The position numbers were made by a program, and so were the translations under genes. DNA of 64,000 nt from Symsagittifera roscoffensis (lineage: Eukaryota; Xenacoelomorpha; Acoela; Convolutidae): assembly GCF_963678635.1 (NCBI RefSeq), contig NC_087063.1, forward strand, positions 85,609,574 to 85,673,573, given 5' to 3'. This document shows, piece by piece, positions 49,301-51,665 of the stretch (its first letter is position 1; every line of letters starts with the position of its first letter). The notes under the pieces are model-generated. The model worked only from the letters and a program-made list of their open reading frames with translations. It was not told the DNA's origin and searched no databases.

Positions 49301-51139
49301 CTCTACTTGCTTTCTAAACTGTAAATGCCTCACATGCAGCTCATAACTAACTGAAAATTATTGTTCAATGAAACTTATGTTTATTTTGTTTTTTTTTTAA
49401 AACCCATTATAGGGAATTTAAGTCGTCTTCTCTCTCTCTCCCCTTATGAACTGCACTGAGAAAGGGGTGCATAGGAGAGGGGATGTTAATTTGATCCAAA
49501 ATCTACTGCATTTAAATGATAGAAAGCTTAATGTCTTTAAAAGCTTCGCTTGATTTAGCTGAGTATCTATATCTATCTATCTATACTATATTTAAATGCG
49601 AGTGACAGATATCTCCCATGTTTAAGCATGATAATTTTGCATCTTTAGTGAAAGATTTTTTTCACGTTTAAGCTATATCATATATTGCAATGGTTAAGAT
49701 TTTTTTCGATTTTCCAGTTTAAATTCAGTGTTTATTTCATACGGCCATTTTCGTGAAATTTTTATTTTAAAAAAATTCTCATTTTTTTTTGTAATTTTCA
49801 CCCTGTATTTGGGCGCTGTCGGGGTACTTTCAGGGGTCGCAAAGCTTGCCTCTAAAAATGACTGTTCAAATCTTTGAAGTTTTTGAGAAATGACGTTTTT
49901 TAGGTTTGTTTTTTCAAAAGTTTCCAGAGAACTTAGATATAAAAATTTTCACAAAATTGAAATCCCTATCTCGATAGTGAAGCTCTGTCAGTAGTTGCGA
50001 ATGGCTGCTCAAAACCTTGTAGTTTTCCAGATATGACGTTTTTTGTGATTTTTTCAAAAAAAATTTCCGAAAATTTAAATTATTTTTTTTTTCATTAAAA
50101 TTCGAAGTTTTCAATTCTGTAGTGGGGCTGTCAAATAATTCAGAGGTTTTCAGGAGTTGCGAATCTTGCCTCCAAATATGACTGCTCAAATCTTGTTGGT
50201 TTTCGAAATATGAAGTCTTCATTGATTTTATAGAAATTTTCATAAAACCCAGTTTCCAAATTAATTCATAAATTTTGTAATTCCTAATCCTGTAGTTGGC
50301 GGTGGTTAGAGTGCACTTAGGCGCTGCGAGTGTTCCCTCCCAATAACACTGCTCAATTTTTTGGTAGTTTTGGAGATATGACGTTTTTATGATTTTTAAA
50401 AAAAATTTCAATAAAACGTAAGATTTTAAAAAATTCCAAAACTTTGAAGATTTTAATCATTTTGTTGGAAACTGTCAGGGTGCTCTCAGGGATTGCGAAG
50501 CTTGCCTCTGAATTTGACTGCTCAATCCTTGTAGTTTTGCAGATATGACGTTTTTTGTGATTTTTTAAAAAAAATTTCAGTAAACTTAAATTTAATTTTT
50601 TTTCATAAAAATTCTAGGGCTGTCAGAGTATTCTCAGGTTCTCAGGGGTTGGGAATCTTGACTCCAAATATCAGTGCTTAAATCTTGTATCGCTTAAAGC
50701 TTCGGGAGGGAGGAGGTTCGACGGGGGAGGATGTTAAACTCGATCCGTTTCATCAAAAAAAGTGACAATGTTATCTTGAAATTCAAATAGCTTTTTATCA
50801 ATTTAAATTTTGAAAAAAAAAACCAATTAAACAGCAGGTGCTTGTTTTTTTTATCAATTTAATGTTGTTTTATGAGAAGGTGAATAGTTTTCCTACCTGT
50901 CTATTTGAAAATCAATTCTGCGGTGTGAGTTTCGTGGTTTTATTCTCTCAGATACTATGACAGTAGCTTCGACTACGTCATTGAGAAGAGCACCGCCTGT
51001 GGGAAAAGAAAAGAAGGCTCACAGCTCGAAGTTTGCCAGATTGGACGGAGAATCTGGCCGCTCGGTGCCAGTTTTAACTTCGTCAACACGTGGAAACGTG
51101 AACAAAAACAAGGAAGATATTAGCTTTCTGCTAGATTAA
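7196..51139 (+). CDS. Large multi-exon coiled-coil protein (13 coding exons, span of whole gene)
   Basis: This is the span of one gene; exons are listed separately. Joined exons give about 1290-1375 residues depending on the exon 2/3 junction. In order: a Gln-rich start; RVTW, which fits the RVxF docking motif for protein phosphatase 1; a Ser/Thr/Pro-rich acidic segment with several SP/TP sites; a short basic helical segment (LRLQDRLKCLLQKEF); about 690 residues of coiled coil; then shorter coils (KEEEEEEKKRMLKEF, EQIEELEKKLKEQE), an acidic stretch and a basic tail ending DISFLLD. No motor, kinase, membrane or signal sequence is seen. Coiled coil plus PP1-like and LC8-like motifs would suit a centrosomal, spindle or kinetochore scaffold, but that is inference and I do not recognise the family. 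All introns are GT-AG. Coding density is about 9%. Confidence 0.85.
7375..7860 (+). mobile_element. AAGAGT-family foldback/MITE-like element (copy)
   Basis: One copy of a dispersed family, typically 430-480 bp. Shared landmarks in order: a head like AAGAGTCAATGAACGTAGTG with a short hairpin to ACTCTTATA, GGTCTTGGTGATTTTTTTCAGG, GTTCACGCTCA, AGTTCATTTC, AACAAAAGTGTAAAGGTGAC, ATTGGTCCAGTTTTCTCAAA followed by a TTGGGTTAATTTTATC stretch, CAAAGAGCTT, and a tail like ATTGACTCTTTTCCA. Head and tail are mutual inverted repeats (AAGAGTMAATG/CATTGACTCTT). No ORF is conserved between copies, so the element is non-autonomous. Confidence 0.65.
8930..9520 (-). mobile_element. Decayed LINE reverse transcriptase fragment (CR1/L2-like)
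   Basis: On the minus strand, several reverse-transcriptase signatures survive in broken frames: TCIEIGVFPDDLKDAVI, LDPELLPSYRPVSNL, SQSAYRSNASTETALL, GVPQGSILE-like at 9051-9072, and a YADDTS box at about 8955-8975 that is one base short. The LDPE...YRPVSNL and QSAYR...STETALL motifs are typical of CR1/L2-type LINEs. Frameshifts and stops make it inactive. It lies antisense in intron 1. Confidence 0.75.
9521..10690. other. Intron 1 sequence without recognisable elements
   Basis: No gene, RNA or clear repeat is seen. The first part may be older LINE sequence upstream of the RT fragment, but I find no supporting motif. Confidence 0.4.
10690..13235 (+). repeat. Three tandem copies of a ~0.92-kb unit plus a partial fourth
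   Basis: The marker GGTCTGCTCCCACCTCAAAA occurs at about 10805 (as ggtttgctcgcacctgaaaa), 11712 and 12630, so the period is about 907-918 bp. Other shared landmarks are GGCACCTGCAATTTGAGTTT, GAGTCAGACTTGTCGC, ATTGGGCATTGAATTAA, TCTCCTGAAACGGTTTGATC and GAAATGCATAGTTTGTACGT. A partial fourth copy begins near 13105. ORFs here differ between copies. Each unit contains a head fragment of the SINE-like family (ttttccaacctaagt). Confidence 0.85.
13385..13605 (+). mobile_element. SINE-like element, 3' portion with tRNA-like segment and terminal hairpin
   Basis: Contains an A-box-like TGGCTAGTTGGATAC, B-box-like AGATTCGAATCCTA, then the family body (gccgagtttttgctaattcg, aggcttatttctaccttttc, ctgctttttggtcgtg) and a final hairpin GCGAAGTGCAGCTTCGCC. 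A and B boxes are the internal RNA polymerase III promoter parts of tRNA-derived SINEs. The cloverleaf is too degenerate for a tRNA gene. Confidence 0.65.
14200..14730 (-). mobile_element. Decayed LINE reverse transcriptase fragment
   Basis: The minus strand reads DAFDTIDH near 14600 (agacgctttcgatactattg), GVRQGSIL near 14435-14457 and LFADNTNLAVKSGRVANV near 14310-14365, each in a different frame. These correspond in order to the RT fingers/palm, GVPQGS and FADD regions. Also antisense in intron 1. Confidence 0.7.
15314..15588 (+). CDS. Exon 2 of coiled-coil gene (3' end uncertain)
   Basis: Acceptor TTTAACAG|GACAGA, starting in phase 0 after exon 1, giving DRRVTWAPSATARKSS and onward. RVTW matches the PP1-docking pattern and sits in a basic, Ser-rich setting like many regulated docking sites. 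The frame stays open to a good donor AT|GTAAGG at 15588 (phase 2), which does not fit the best acceptor of exon 3 (needs phase 1). Other donors inside the exon are TCA|GTGAGT at 15361 (phase 0, strong consensus) and CTC|GTGAAA (phase 1, weak). The first 48 bp are therefore firm. The rest, including LRESSFVPNFSELLKLSS and an AAAAVHAPTTTT stretch, is likely but unproven. Confidence 0.6.
15976..16589 (+). CDS. Exon 3 of coiled-coil gene (acidic, SP/TP-rich)
   Basis: Acceptor ATTCTGCAG at 15975 and donor TTG|GTAAGT at 16589, ending in phase 0. An alternative acceptor, ATACGCAG at 16001, would pair in phase with the strong internal donor of exon 2. The roughly 200 residues are hydrophilic and disordered in character: an acidic run (DDFNEDEEEEVKNKF), and proline-directed sites in WPDSPRN, MFSPSNF, FTPEPPASPPV, ATPESTF and LSTPNL. 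KLVRFSLCDEL resembles a second RVxF-type docking site. A 180-residue antisense ORF across the exon is a shadow. Confidence 0.78.
16590..18220 (+). other. Intron 3 of coiled-coil gene
   Basis: AT-rich intron with no gene seen in it. It contains a perfect short hairpin near 17247 (gtttggact...agtccaaac) and one copy of the dispersed GCGAAGC...AGCTTCGCCTCTGTGT hairpin at about 18080-18108. Confidence 0.6.
18221..18369 (+). CDS. Exon 4 of coiled-coil gene
   Basis: Acceptor TTTTGTTCAG|GCTAGA, entered in phase 0 from exon 3; donor CCCAG|GTCAGA, leaving in phase 2. It encodes ARKSLRLQDRLKCLLQKEF followed by ALSSSEIYDIVDDLAFTINE and a Ser/Thr-rich end. The hydrophobic spacing suggests one or two amphipathic helices. 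This compact segment is the best candidate for a conserved folded module in the protein and the best query for a family search. Confidence 0.88.
18582..18750 (+). CDS. Exon 5 of coiled-coil gene
   Basis: Acceptor TTCACACACAG at 18581; the first G completes an AGG codon with exon 4 and the frame runs to donor GAAAAT|GTGAGC, phase 0. It encodes DSVASMLDLDSSFVHLTRGG, a Met/Asp stretch, and a charged start of coiled coil (EEKESWQEKGKVSHKLQFEN). Confidence 0.88.
20288..20590 (+). mobile_element. SINE-like element, near full length
   Basis: Starts TAGTGTATTAGTACGAACCT, then TTTTTTCTCTCCTAACTCGC, AAAAGTGTTCATT, TTTGTGGCTAGTGTTTGTGA, a shortened tRNA-like segment (the B-box part is deleted), TTTTACTAATTCGAGGC, CTGCTTTTTGTCGTG and the terminal hairpin TTTGCGAAGTAAAGCTTCGC. 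About 300 bp. With the copy at 45990 it defines the element's extent. Confidence 0.62.
21350..21620 (-). mobile_element. Decayed LINE reverse transcriptase fragment
   Basis: The minus strand shows QFGFSTK near 21517-21537 (cagtttggtttcagtaca) followed by KGAVDAIIAL-type sequence, TFLDLTKAFDPINF near 21395-21435 and KLAQQRS near 21375. These are the LINE RT motifs that elsewhere read QFGFRKG and KAFD. Frames are broken. Confidence 0.65.
22560..24150 (+). repeat. Four tandem copies of a ~381-403-bp unit
   Basis: The marker TTTTCAGGCCCTAGCGATA occurs at about 22597, 22977, 23364 and 23767. Each unit then shows TATCGTTGCTTAACGAG, TTGGTAGAATGTTTAC, AAAACTTTCTGGTTTTTTG, ACTAGATGCCAATACCTCCA, CATCTCTACTGAAACTAAAG and CTACCTCGAGTTCCTCCAAA. 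Copies differ by roughly 10-15%, so the duplication is not recent. Small ORFs differ between copies and there is no shared intact frame. Confidence 0.88.
24690..25140 (+). mobile_element. AAGAGT-family element (copy)
   Basis: Contains the family landmarks GTGATGATTTCG, CTCAAATTTACTTTTTGG, AGTTCAGTTC, AACAGCAAAAGTGTGAAGG and CCTATTGATCCAATTTTATC in order. The tail is degraded. Confidence 0.55.
25530..27612 (+). CDS. Exon 6: giant coiled-coil exon
   Basis: Acceptor TTTCTTTCAG at 25529 (phase 0), donor AGCTAG|GTATGC (phase 1), 694 codons without interruption. The product is overwhelmingly Glu/Lys/Gln/Leu with heptad spacing, a long parallel coiled coil from the first residue (ASDDLREKVEELEREKLALE) to the last. 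Breaks occur near codons 150-210 and 345-405, where the sequence is less helical. Four QT[E/D] motifs sit in these breaks (AEAQTES, VQMQTEC, VSMQTEF, TEVQTDQ), matching the core of dynein light chain LC8 (DYNLL) sites. A CxxC (EKCPKCIESL) lies near codon 410. Base use is clearly richer in G and C than the flanking introns. Antisense ORFs here are shadows. Confidence 0.95.
27859..28290 (+). mobile_element. AAGAGT-family element with clear terminal inverted repeats
   Basis: Head AAGAGTAATGGACGTAGTG and tail TCCATTACTCTTTTCC are inverted copies of each other, which supports terminal inverted repeats for this family. The internal landmarks (TCAGGAAAAAGTC, CCTATTAATCCAG, CAAAGTCATTGTTTTG-like region) are present. 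It lies directly upstream of the nested foldback at 28308. Confidence 0.65.
28308..29747. mobile_element. Nested foldback element, 1.44 kb
   Basis: Outer arms start GCAGTAGG at 28308 and end CCTACTGC at 29747; they share GATATAATTCAATG-like, TTTCACTGCATTTTGTG and CATCCGGA(C/T)AAAATGAAC segments over about 160 bp. Inside are two further inverted pairs: about 28430-28745 with 28861-29180 (arms of ~315 bp, including CTAGAACTTTATTGGGCTG and TTGTGATATATATTCCTCAT), and about 29200-29400 with 29410-29600. The block ATCCGGATAAAATGAACT therefore appears four times in alternating orientation. No transposase ORF is seen. The RNA would fold into two long hairpins within a larger one. Confidence 0.85.
29852..29913 (+). 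CDS. Exon 7 of coiled-coil gene (62 bp)
   Basis: Acceptor CTTTGTTTTAG at 29851; AA completes a Glu codon with the G left by exon 6. It encodes ETSKPKKFANFRDMLNDDEGR and ends at donor AGG|GTGAGG in phase 0. It is short, but phase agrees on both sides and the peptide is charged like its neighbours. It begins just 105 bp after the nested foldback element in intron 6 ends. Confidence 0.82.
30480..30556 (+). repeat. tRNA-like segment (SINE or tRNA pseudogene)
   Basis: GTTGTTCTAGAGGTAATGC resembles an A box and AGAGTCTGAATCCCCG a B box, separated by about 32 bp, followed by a T-run at 30556. The nearest relative in the window is at 31015. Arms do not pair well enough to call a functional tRNA. Confidence 0.45.
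30650..30975 (+). mobile_element. AAGAGT-family element (shortened copy)
   Basis: Begins TAGAGTCATTGAACCTAGTC, keeps AAAAGTGGAAATGTCACGAC, GGATCGACTTCTAGTTTCGG, CAGTTTTCTCGAATTGAG and AAGAGCTTTACGGCCATATAG, and ends TTTTTGACTCTTTTCCAG. The 5' half is shortened relative to other copies. Confidence 0.6.
31012..31092 (+). repeat. tRNA-like segment (SINE or tRNA pseudogene)
   Basis: Reads cacttggtctagcggtaata, then gggcgctattgcaaccgagg, gtcttgagcttgaatcttgg. D-arm and T-arm sequences resemble tRNAs with the GGTCTAGCGGTA D arm, and the anticodon-loop position reads TGC-like, but stems are mismatched. It shares the gctattgcaacc core with the copy at 30480. Confidence 0.45.
31524..31740 (+). mobile_element. 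SINE-like element, truncated at 3' end
   Basis: Has the family head (gttagatagtacgagccttc, tttctaaccttactggc, aaaaaagtgttcatt), the tRNA-like centre (gtttagtgcgttagactcat, ggcagatcgaatccgagacg) and GTAGCCGAATTTTTAGTAAT, then stops before the terminal hairpin. Confidence 0.6.
32232..32360. mobile_element. Small foldback element (~128 bp)
   Basis: Arms of about 41 bp at 32234-32274 and 32317-32359 are inverted copies (TTTTCATCACCCTGACTC... against ...GATCAGGGTGATGAAAA) with three or four mismatches around a 42-bp loop. It is MITE-like, with no ORF. Confidence 0.85.
32650..33245 (+). repeat. Long direct repeat, copy A
   Basis: Matches 35235-35730 nearly base for base (gcgcaagcggtgtgaagctc, tgcttcgcctctgtgtatac, gtctgcttattttttgtc, aatctattcagtttgttccg, attatgtgcgagtaatcgcg, aaagtgtaaaggtgacgaaa). 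Copy A has about 120 bp more after the terminal-hairpin motif. It contains a SINE-type hairpin end (32710-32740) followed by an AAGAGT-family left half. Confidence 0.85.
33140..33800 (+). mobile_element. AAGAGT-family element expanded by an internal 30-bp satellite
   Basis: Both flanks match the family (TTCACGCTCACTTTTTTTCA at the left; AAGTGTCAGTCATAAATTT, AATGAGCTCTAGGGTCATAT and TTTCATTGACTCTTAC at the right). Between them, the segment that reads CCAGTTTTCTCAAATTGG in other copies has become the 30-bp tandem array. Confidence 0.6.
33264..33650. repeat. 30-bp perfect tandem array (about 13 units)
   Basis: About 13 consecutive copies of a 30-bp unit, gcagctttctcacaattggt followed by tcattaaaaa, with no internal differences apart from the first base and the last base triplet. 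The unit length is a multiple of 3, so the minus strand reads as a decapeptide repeat (RKLLFNEPIV) over 128 codons. I regard that ORF as accidental because the array lies in intron 7 inside a non-coding repeat. Perfect identity implies very recent expansion, or an assembly repeat. Confidence 0.97.
33801..35234. other. Intron 7 sequence between the direct repeats
   Basis: No gene is seen. At about 34160-34235, on the minus strand, a tRNA-like stretch reads tttgtctagcggtaataagc ... gatggggttcaatcccctgc, with good D-arm and T-arm likeness but no sound anticodon stem, so it is probably a tRNA pseudogene or SINE. A second B-box-like string (gaggttccaacccc) is at about 33977. Confidence 0.45.
35235..35730 (+). 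repeat. Long direct repeat, copy B
   Basis: Second copy of the sequence at 32650, about 2.5 kb away in the same orientation. It ends at gacgaaaaacttgaatgac, where copy A continues into the 30-bp array. Likely a local segmental duplication; the two copies do not look like paired LTRs because their ends are not TG...CA. Confidence 0.8.
35921..36015 (+). CDS. Exon 8 of coiled-coil gene
   Basis: Acceptor TTGTTTGCAG at 35920, phase 0; donor CTACA|GTCAGT, phase 2. It encodes KQFLKEEEEEEKKRMLKEF and PRLKEQIEKLELQ, a strongly charged single helix that restarts the coiled coil. The GAG run is a simple repeat within coding sequence. Confidence 0.88.
36231..36280 (+). CDS. Exon 9 of coiled-coil gene (50 bp)
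   Basis: Acceptor TTGTGTTCAG at 36230; the A completes a Gln codon with exon 8. It encodes QLSDSEGREEWLNKEIK and ends at AAAG|GTAAAA, phase 1. Phase is consistent on both sides. Confidence 0.85.
36281..36875. other. Intron 9, first part
   Basis: AT-rich intron sequence with a 118-codon + strand ORF (36196-36552) that runs out of exon 9 and has no recognisable content. I see nothing else here. Confidence 0.5.
36876..37813 (-). pseudogene. LTR-retrotransposon-like polyprotein fragment (protease region?)
   Basis: Three minus-strand ORFs (37325-37786, 37086-37313, 36876-37070) read as one decayed coding region. The first has AVIHDLTFMKLEIGAITEKV followed by AVMVDENLFRHMLIGL, which resembles the C-terminal half of a retropepsin (hydrophobic-D...LIG pattern); the preceding LFLLGAELES looks like the active-site region with the catalytic Asp-Thr missing. 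The second ends in ELDAHVILFAQELK, then one TAG, and the frame continues RYDLLVNEKKSMICHESDAM. G+C is higher than in flanking intron. Alternatives are a gag segment or another retroelement gene. Confidence 0.5.
37792..37813. repeat. LINE target-site duplication, left copy (22 bp)
   Basis: acagattgtctatttttgct followed by tt. It is identical to 42130-42151. The bases between the two copies are the LINE. Confidence 0.88.
37905..40775 (-). pseudogene. LINE ORF2 (AP-type endonuclease and reverse transcriptase), broken
   Basis: The endonuclease (40191-40775) shows SYNPDILLLSETWLDSNHPD, AHGGVLIAAN and LILGDFNFPDTDWP. TAA at 40191 interrupts the frame, which then continues with GNLLDIILVTNTDI and SDHAG. 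Reverse transcriptase follows (38802-39980): YRPISILPRLSLILERLIF, QQHGFRKHRSTVTQLLAYLD, FDFQKAFDKVPH and SGVPQGSVLGPLLFIIFIND. A TAA at 38802 precedes FLFADDSKMIS, the catalytic FADD box. A T-run at 38469-38476 marks a frameshift; the shifted frame gives KSCVLSVILYASQTWFPDL, and the original frame returns for ESFFNRVVKLANHF at the C terminus. The FADD and GVPQGS motifs are intact, but no full-length protein can be made. Confidence 0.88.
40898..41623 (-). CDS. LINE ORF1 protein (coiled coil plus RRM-like)
   Basis: 241 codons, ATG to stop, intact. Residues 30-110 are rich in Lys, Glu, Ser and Leu and suggest a coiled coil (SINDLSTQVKASCSAEAKSE). Residues 125-215 (ESVVILNVPEVTDFKSPSDR ... VYRRGSLIKNARKPRPLIVQ ... 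KRVKASSGLLKDSSFFLRGD) follow the pattern of the RRM-like domain found in many LINE ORF1 and transposase-22-like proteins. The C terminus is basic. Expected role: an RNA-binding chaperone in the LINE particle. An antisense 175-codon ORF is a shadow. Confidence 0.8.
   Translation of the reverse strand: MDGHQKRDYFPTIEELVHANAEHFNKITSEQTKESLLCLLRESKSQLRTANRHQELLLNIPKLENSINDLSTQVKASCSAEAKSESKRVKKSLMEITTKVNGLTSTTNPADFPPPDNDEHRKESVVILNVPEVTDFKSPSDRLLKENSNVEKVLKIVKCADAVITDVYRRGSLIKNARKPRPLIVQFHNAITAKRVKASSGLLKDSSFFLRGDCTKEERNKRKHCLKHATFSLQRASGKKT
41624..42129 (-). other. LINE 5' UTR
   Basis: Region upstream of ORF1 on the minus strand. It contains a pyrimidine-rich stretch (41640-41700 on + as purines) and no conserved ORF; a 109-codon minus ORF (41547-41876) overlaps ORF1 in another frame. 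It presumably carries the internal promoter. Confidence 0.5.
42130..42151. repeat. LINE target-site duplication, right copy (22 bp)
   Basis: Exact match to 37792-37813. Reading across the empty site on the minus strand, the frame before the LINE joins the frame of the LTR-like pseudogene without a break, which supports the call. Confidence 0.88.
42152..44460 (-). mobile_element. LTR-retrotransposon-like sequence interrupted by the LINE
   Basis: About 2.3 kb with visibly higher G+C than flanking intron. Next to the LINE, the minus strand has a frame (IDRDNLNAHGVLF) that continues into the pseudogene at 37813. A minus-strand ORF at 43325-43603 (LLIAIQLDFNKVREEIGSSR...) has gag-like character. 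The stretch 42480-43030 looks like LTR or UTR sequence, with AATAAAG on the minus strand and a tandem 18-19-bp motif (cctgacatccgtttaaatca) at 42963-43005. I cannot find matching LTR ends, so the element's borders are open. Confidence 0.45.
45471..45633 (+). CDS. Exon 10 of coiled-coil gene
   Basis: Acceptor TGTCTGTTTAG at 45470; AG completes GAG with exon 9. It encodes EFKKEIYGLKKRIPMGPL, then TAEETYGPESMKQMYDEAIA, then NYKRKRHECLALKQKLE, and leaves at TTAGA|GTGCGT in phase 2. The RIPMGPLTAEETYGPESM stretch is a distinctive non-coil linker and a useful query for homologs. The intron before it is about 9.2 kb and carries the nested LINE/LTR insertions. Confidence 0.9.
45791..45843 (+). CDS. 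Exon 11 of coiled-coil gene (53 bp)
   Basis: Acceptor AATTTTTCAG at 45790, donor GAAA|GTGAGT. It encodes KQAEQIEELEKKLKEQE, a continuation of the coil. The A that completes Glu on entry and the A left over on exit keep the frame. Confidence 0.9.
45990..46322 (+). mobile_element. SINE-like element, full length with tRNA-Lys-like centre
   Basis: Head ATAGTGTATTATTATGAACC, then CCTAACTTGCAAATAAAAG, GCATCTGTTTTCAGC, TTTGTGGCTAGTGTTTGTTA, a tRNA-like segment at about 46148-46200 (gactgagtggttaatgtgtg, agacttttaatctgtag, ccaggttcgaatccgagacg), GTAGCCGAATTTTTACTAAT, TCGAGGCTTATTTCTAAATT, and the terminal GTTTGCGAAGCGAAG hairpin region. The anticodon-loop string AGACTTTTAATCT matches that of tRNA-Lys(UUU). 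Unlike usual SINEs, about 150 bp precede the tRNA-like part. Confidence 0.65.
46618..46701 (+). CDS. Exon 12 of coiled-coil gene
   Basis: TG after the acceptor CACAGATAG (46617) completes an ATG with the A of exon 11. An acceptor four bases earlier (CACAG) would give a stop, so 46617 is chosen. It encodes MFGADDPDELETPSFIIKED and EDERESLE, an acidic non-coil segment, and leaves at GGAAA|GTAAGC in phase 1. Confidence 0.85.
47369..47571. mobile_element. Foldback element (203 bp, ~75-bp arms)
   Basis: Arms GCAGTATTTAGACAACCGCG...ACCAATCAGAATCGAGA at left and the inverted copy at right (TCTCGATTCTGATTGGT...CGCGGTTGTCTAAATACTGC), around a ~50-bp centre. Mismatches are few (TATTTCTTCCCGTCAG against GAGTAGGAATA). 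The flanks show TAC on both sides, possibly a 3-bp target duplication. MITE-like, with no ORF. Confidence 0.88.
47709..48005. mobile_element. Foldback element (297 bp, 29-bp perfect arms)
   Basis: CTCATGCTTGAAGGACCGAA... at 47709-47737 is repeated inverted at 47977-48005 without mismatch. A second, weaker inverted pair lies just inside (CCAATCAAAATGG/ATTCTGATTGG), the same CCAATCAGAAT motif found in the neighbouring foldback at 47369. A 62-codon ORF inside is not convincing. Confidence 0.88.
48111..49530. mobile_element. 1.42-kb segment bounded by ~40-bp inverted repeats
   Basis: Left arm 48111-48149 (gagctttttatcaatttaat, then gcagtagattttggatcaa) and right arm 49491-49530 (its inverse) match over about 36 of 40 positions. 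Everything between is LINE-derived or unassigned. Either a foldback element carries a LINE fragment inside it, or a LINE inserted into a MITE. Confidence 0.75.
48170..49345 (+). pseudogene. Decayed LINE reverse transcriptase fragment (+ strand)
   Basis: The + strand reads, in shifting frames, DFQKAFERVHRTI (48235), FIHHMSSYLRGRFQCVRIGS (48315), NVLGPLLFLIYIVVLPDEAV (48425), LCLLFADDAKLSGNCKDSL (48490), KTKLLSF, LNSCVLSILLYCYQVWFGTV (48836) and FKGDLLSYLISLW (49236). These are the RT palm, FADD box and C-terminal motifs of the same broad LINE group as the element at 37814, but the sequence is diverged and broken. A run of C at 48373-48383 marks one damage site. Confidence 0.82.
49560..49590. 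repeat. (TATC)n microsatellite
   Basis: Short imperfect tetranucleotide run tatctatatctatctatcta at the right flank of the inverted-repeat segment. Confidence 0.8.
49830..50700. repeat. Diverged tandem repeat, ~160 bp x 6
   Basis: The string TCAGGGGTTGCGAATCTTGC, followed by CTCCAAATATGACTGCTCAA, ATCTTGTAGTTTT and GGAGATATGACGTTTTTTGT, recurs with much drift at about 49831, 49987, 50149, 50318, 50486 and 50641. Spacings are 155-169 bp. The copies are old. A 165-codon minus ORF across it has repeated tyrosine-rich strings because of the repeats and is not credited. Confidence 0.8.
50952..51139 (+). CDS. Exon 13 of coiled-coil gene (terminal, basic tail)
   Basis: Acceptor TTATTCTCTCAG at 50951; AT completes an Asn codon. 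It encodes NTMTVASTTSLRRAPPVGKE, then a basic Ser-rich stretch (KKAHSSKFARLDGESGRS) and ends with EDISFLLD and TAA at 51137-51139. The basic low-complexity tail resembles microtubule- or nucleic-acid-binding tails in composition only. Confidence 0.88.
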
Positions 51140-51359
51140 AACACTAATTGTATAACTGTTTCGCTCTTCTTCTCTACAACTCTCCTTGGAATAACTTATG
51201 AGCTCGTATAAACTTCCTGATAGTTACGATCTTATTCCAAAAGTGTTTCAAAGGAGTTGCGCGAAAAGAGGAACAGCGAGTGCTTGTTTTTTTGTTGTGT
51301 AGTTTGATTAAATTGTTTTGCTTGTGATTTGAATATTGGTTTTAATCAGATATTTTGCG

Positions 51360-51365
51360 AATAAA
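51360..51365 (+). promoter_or_regulatory. Candidate polyadenylation signal AATAAA
   Basis: The first canonical AATAAA after the stop codon lies 221 bp downstream of it, on the gene's strand. A 3' UTR of about 240 bp is plausible. Transcript data would be needed to confirm it. Confidence 0.5.
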
Positions 51366-51414
51366 CAGTTATTTTTGTGTCATTGAGTTATCTCGCGTGT
51401 ATGATAGAATCGCA

Positions 51415-51465
51415 ACGGAAAACTTCCCAAATGGCATAATTCCCAAATGGCATAAACAATTTCAA
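51415..51465. repeat. Solo half of the ATGGCATA foldback family
   Basis: CTTCCCAAATGGCATAATTC followed by CCAAATGGCATAAAC matches one arm of the foldback at 56080, without a partner arm nearby. Confidence 0.7.
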
Positions 51466-51489
51466 AAACTGTGTGGCTGAAGTGGGCGG

Positions 51490-51665
51490 GGGTGGTGAGT
51501 GACTCCCATGTTTTAAGATAGAGCTTCGGTGCCGATATTCCCATGTATTAGGATAGTGTATAAAATTCTCTATGTATAAGGATTAGAAATTATTTGTATT
51601 AAGATGGGGAATAGGTTTTCCAATGTATTAAGATAAGGAATGATCAGGTTTCAGTGTGATTCTCA
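51490..51665. repeat. Short ATGTATTAAGATAG repeats (cluster 1)
   Basis: Degenerate copies of CCCATGTATTAAGATAG at about 51507, 51540, 51570, 51597 and 51625, spaced roughly 27-33 bp. Flanking text (gggaataggttttccaatg) is shared with cluster 2 at 60500. Confidence 0.7.

Noticed and set aside
49914-50411. 165-residue Tyr/Lys-rich minus ORF
   Set aside because: It coincides with the ~160-bp diverged repeat and its peptide repeats with the same period.
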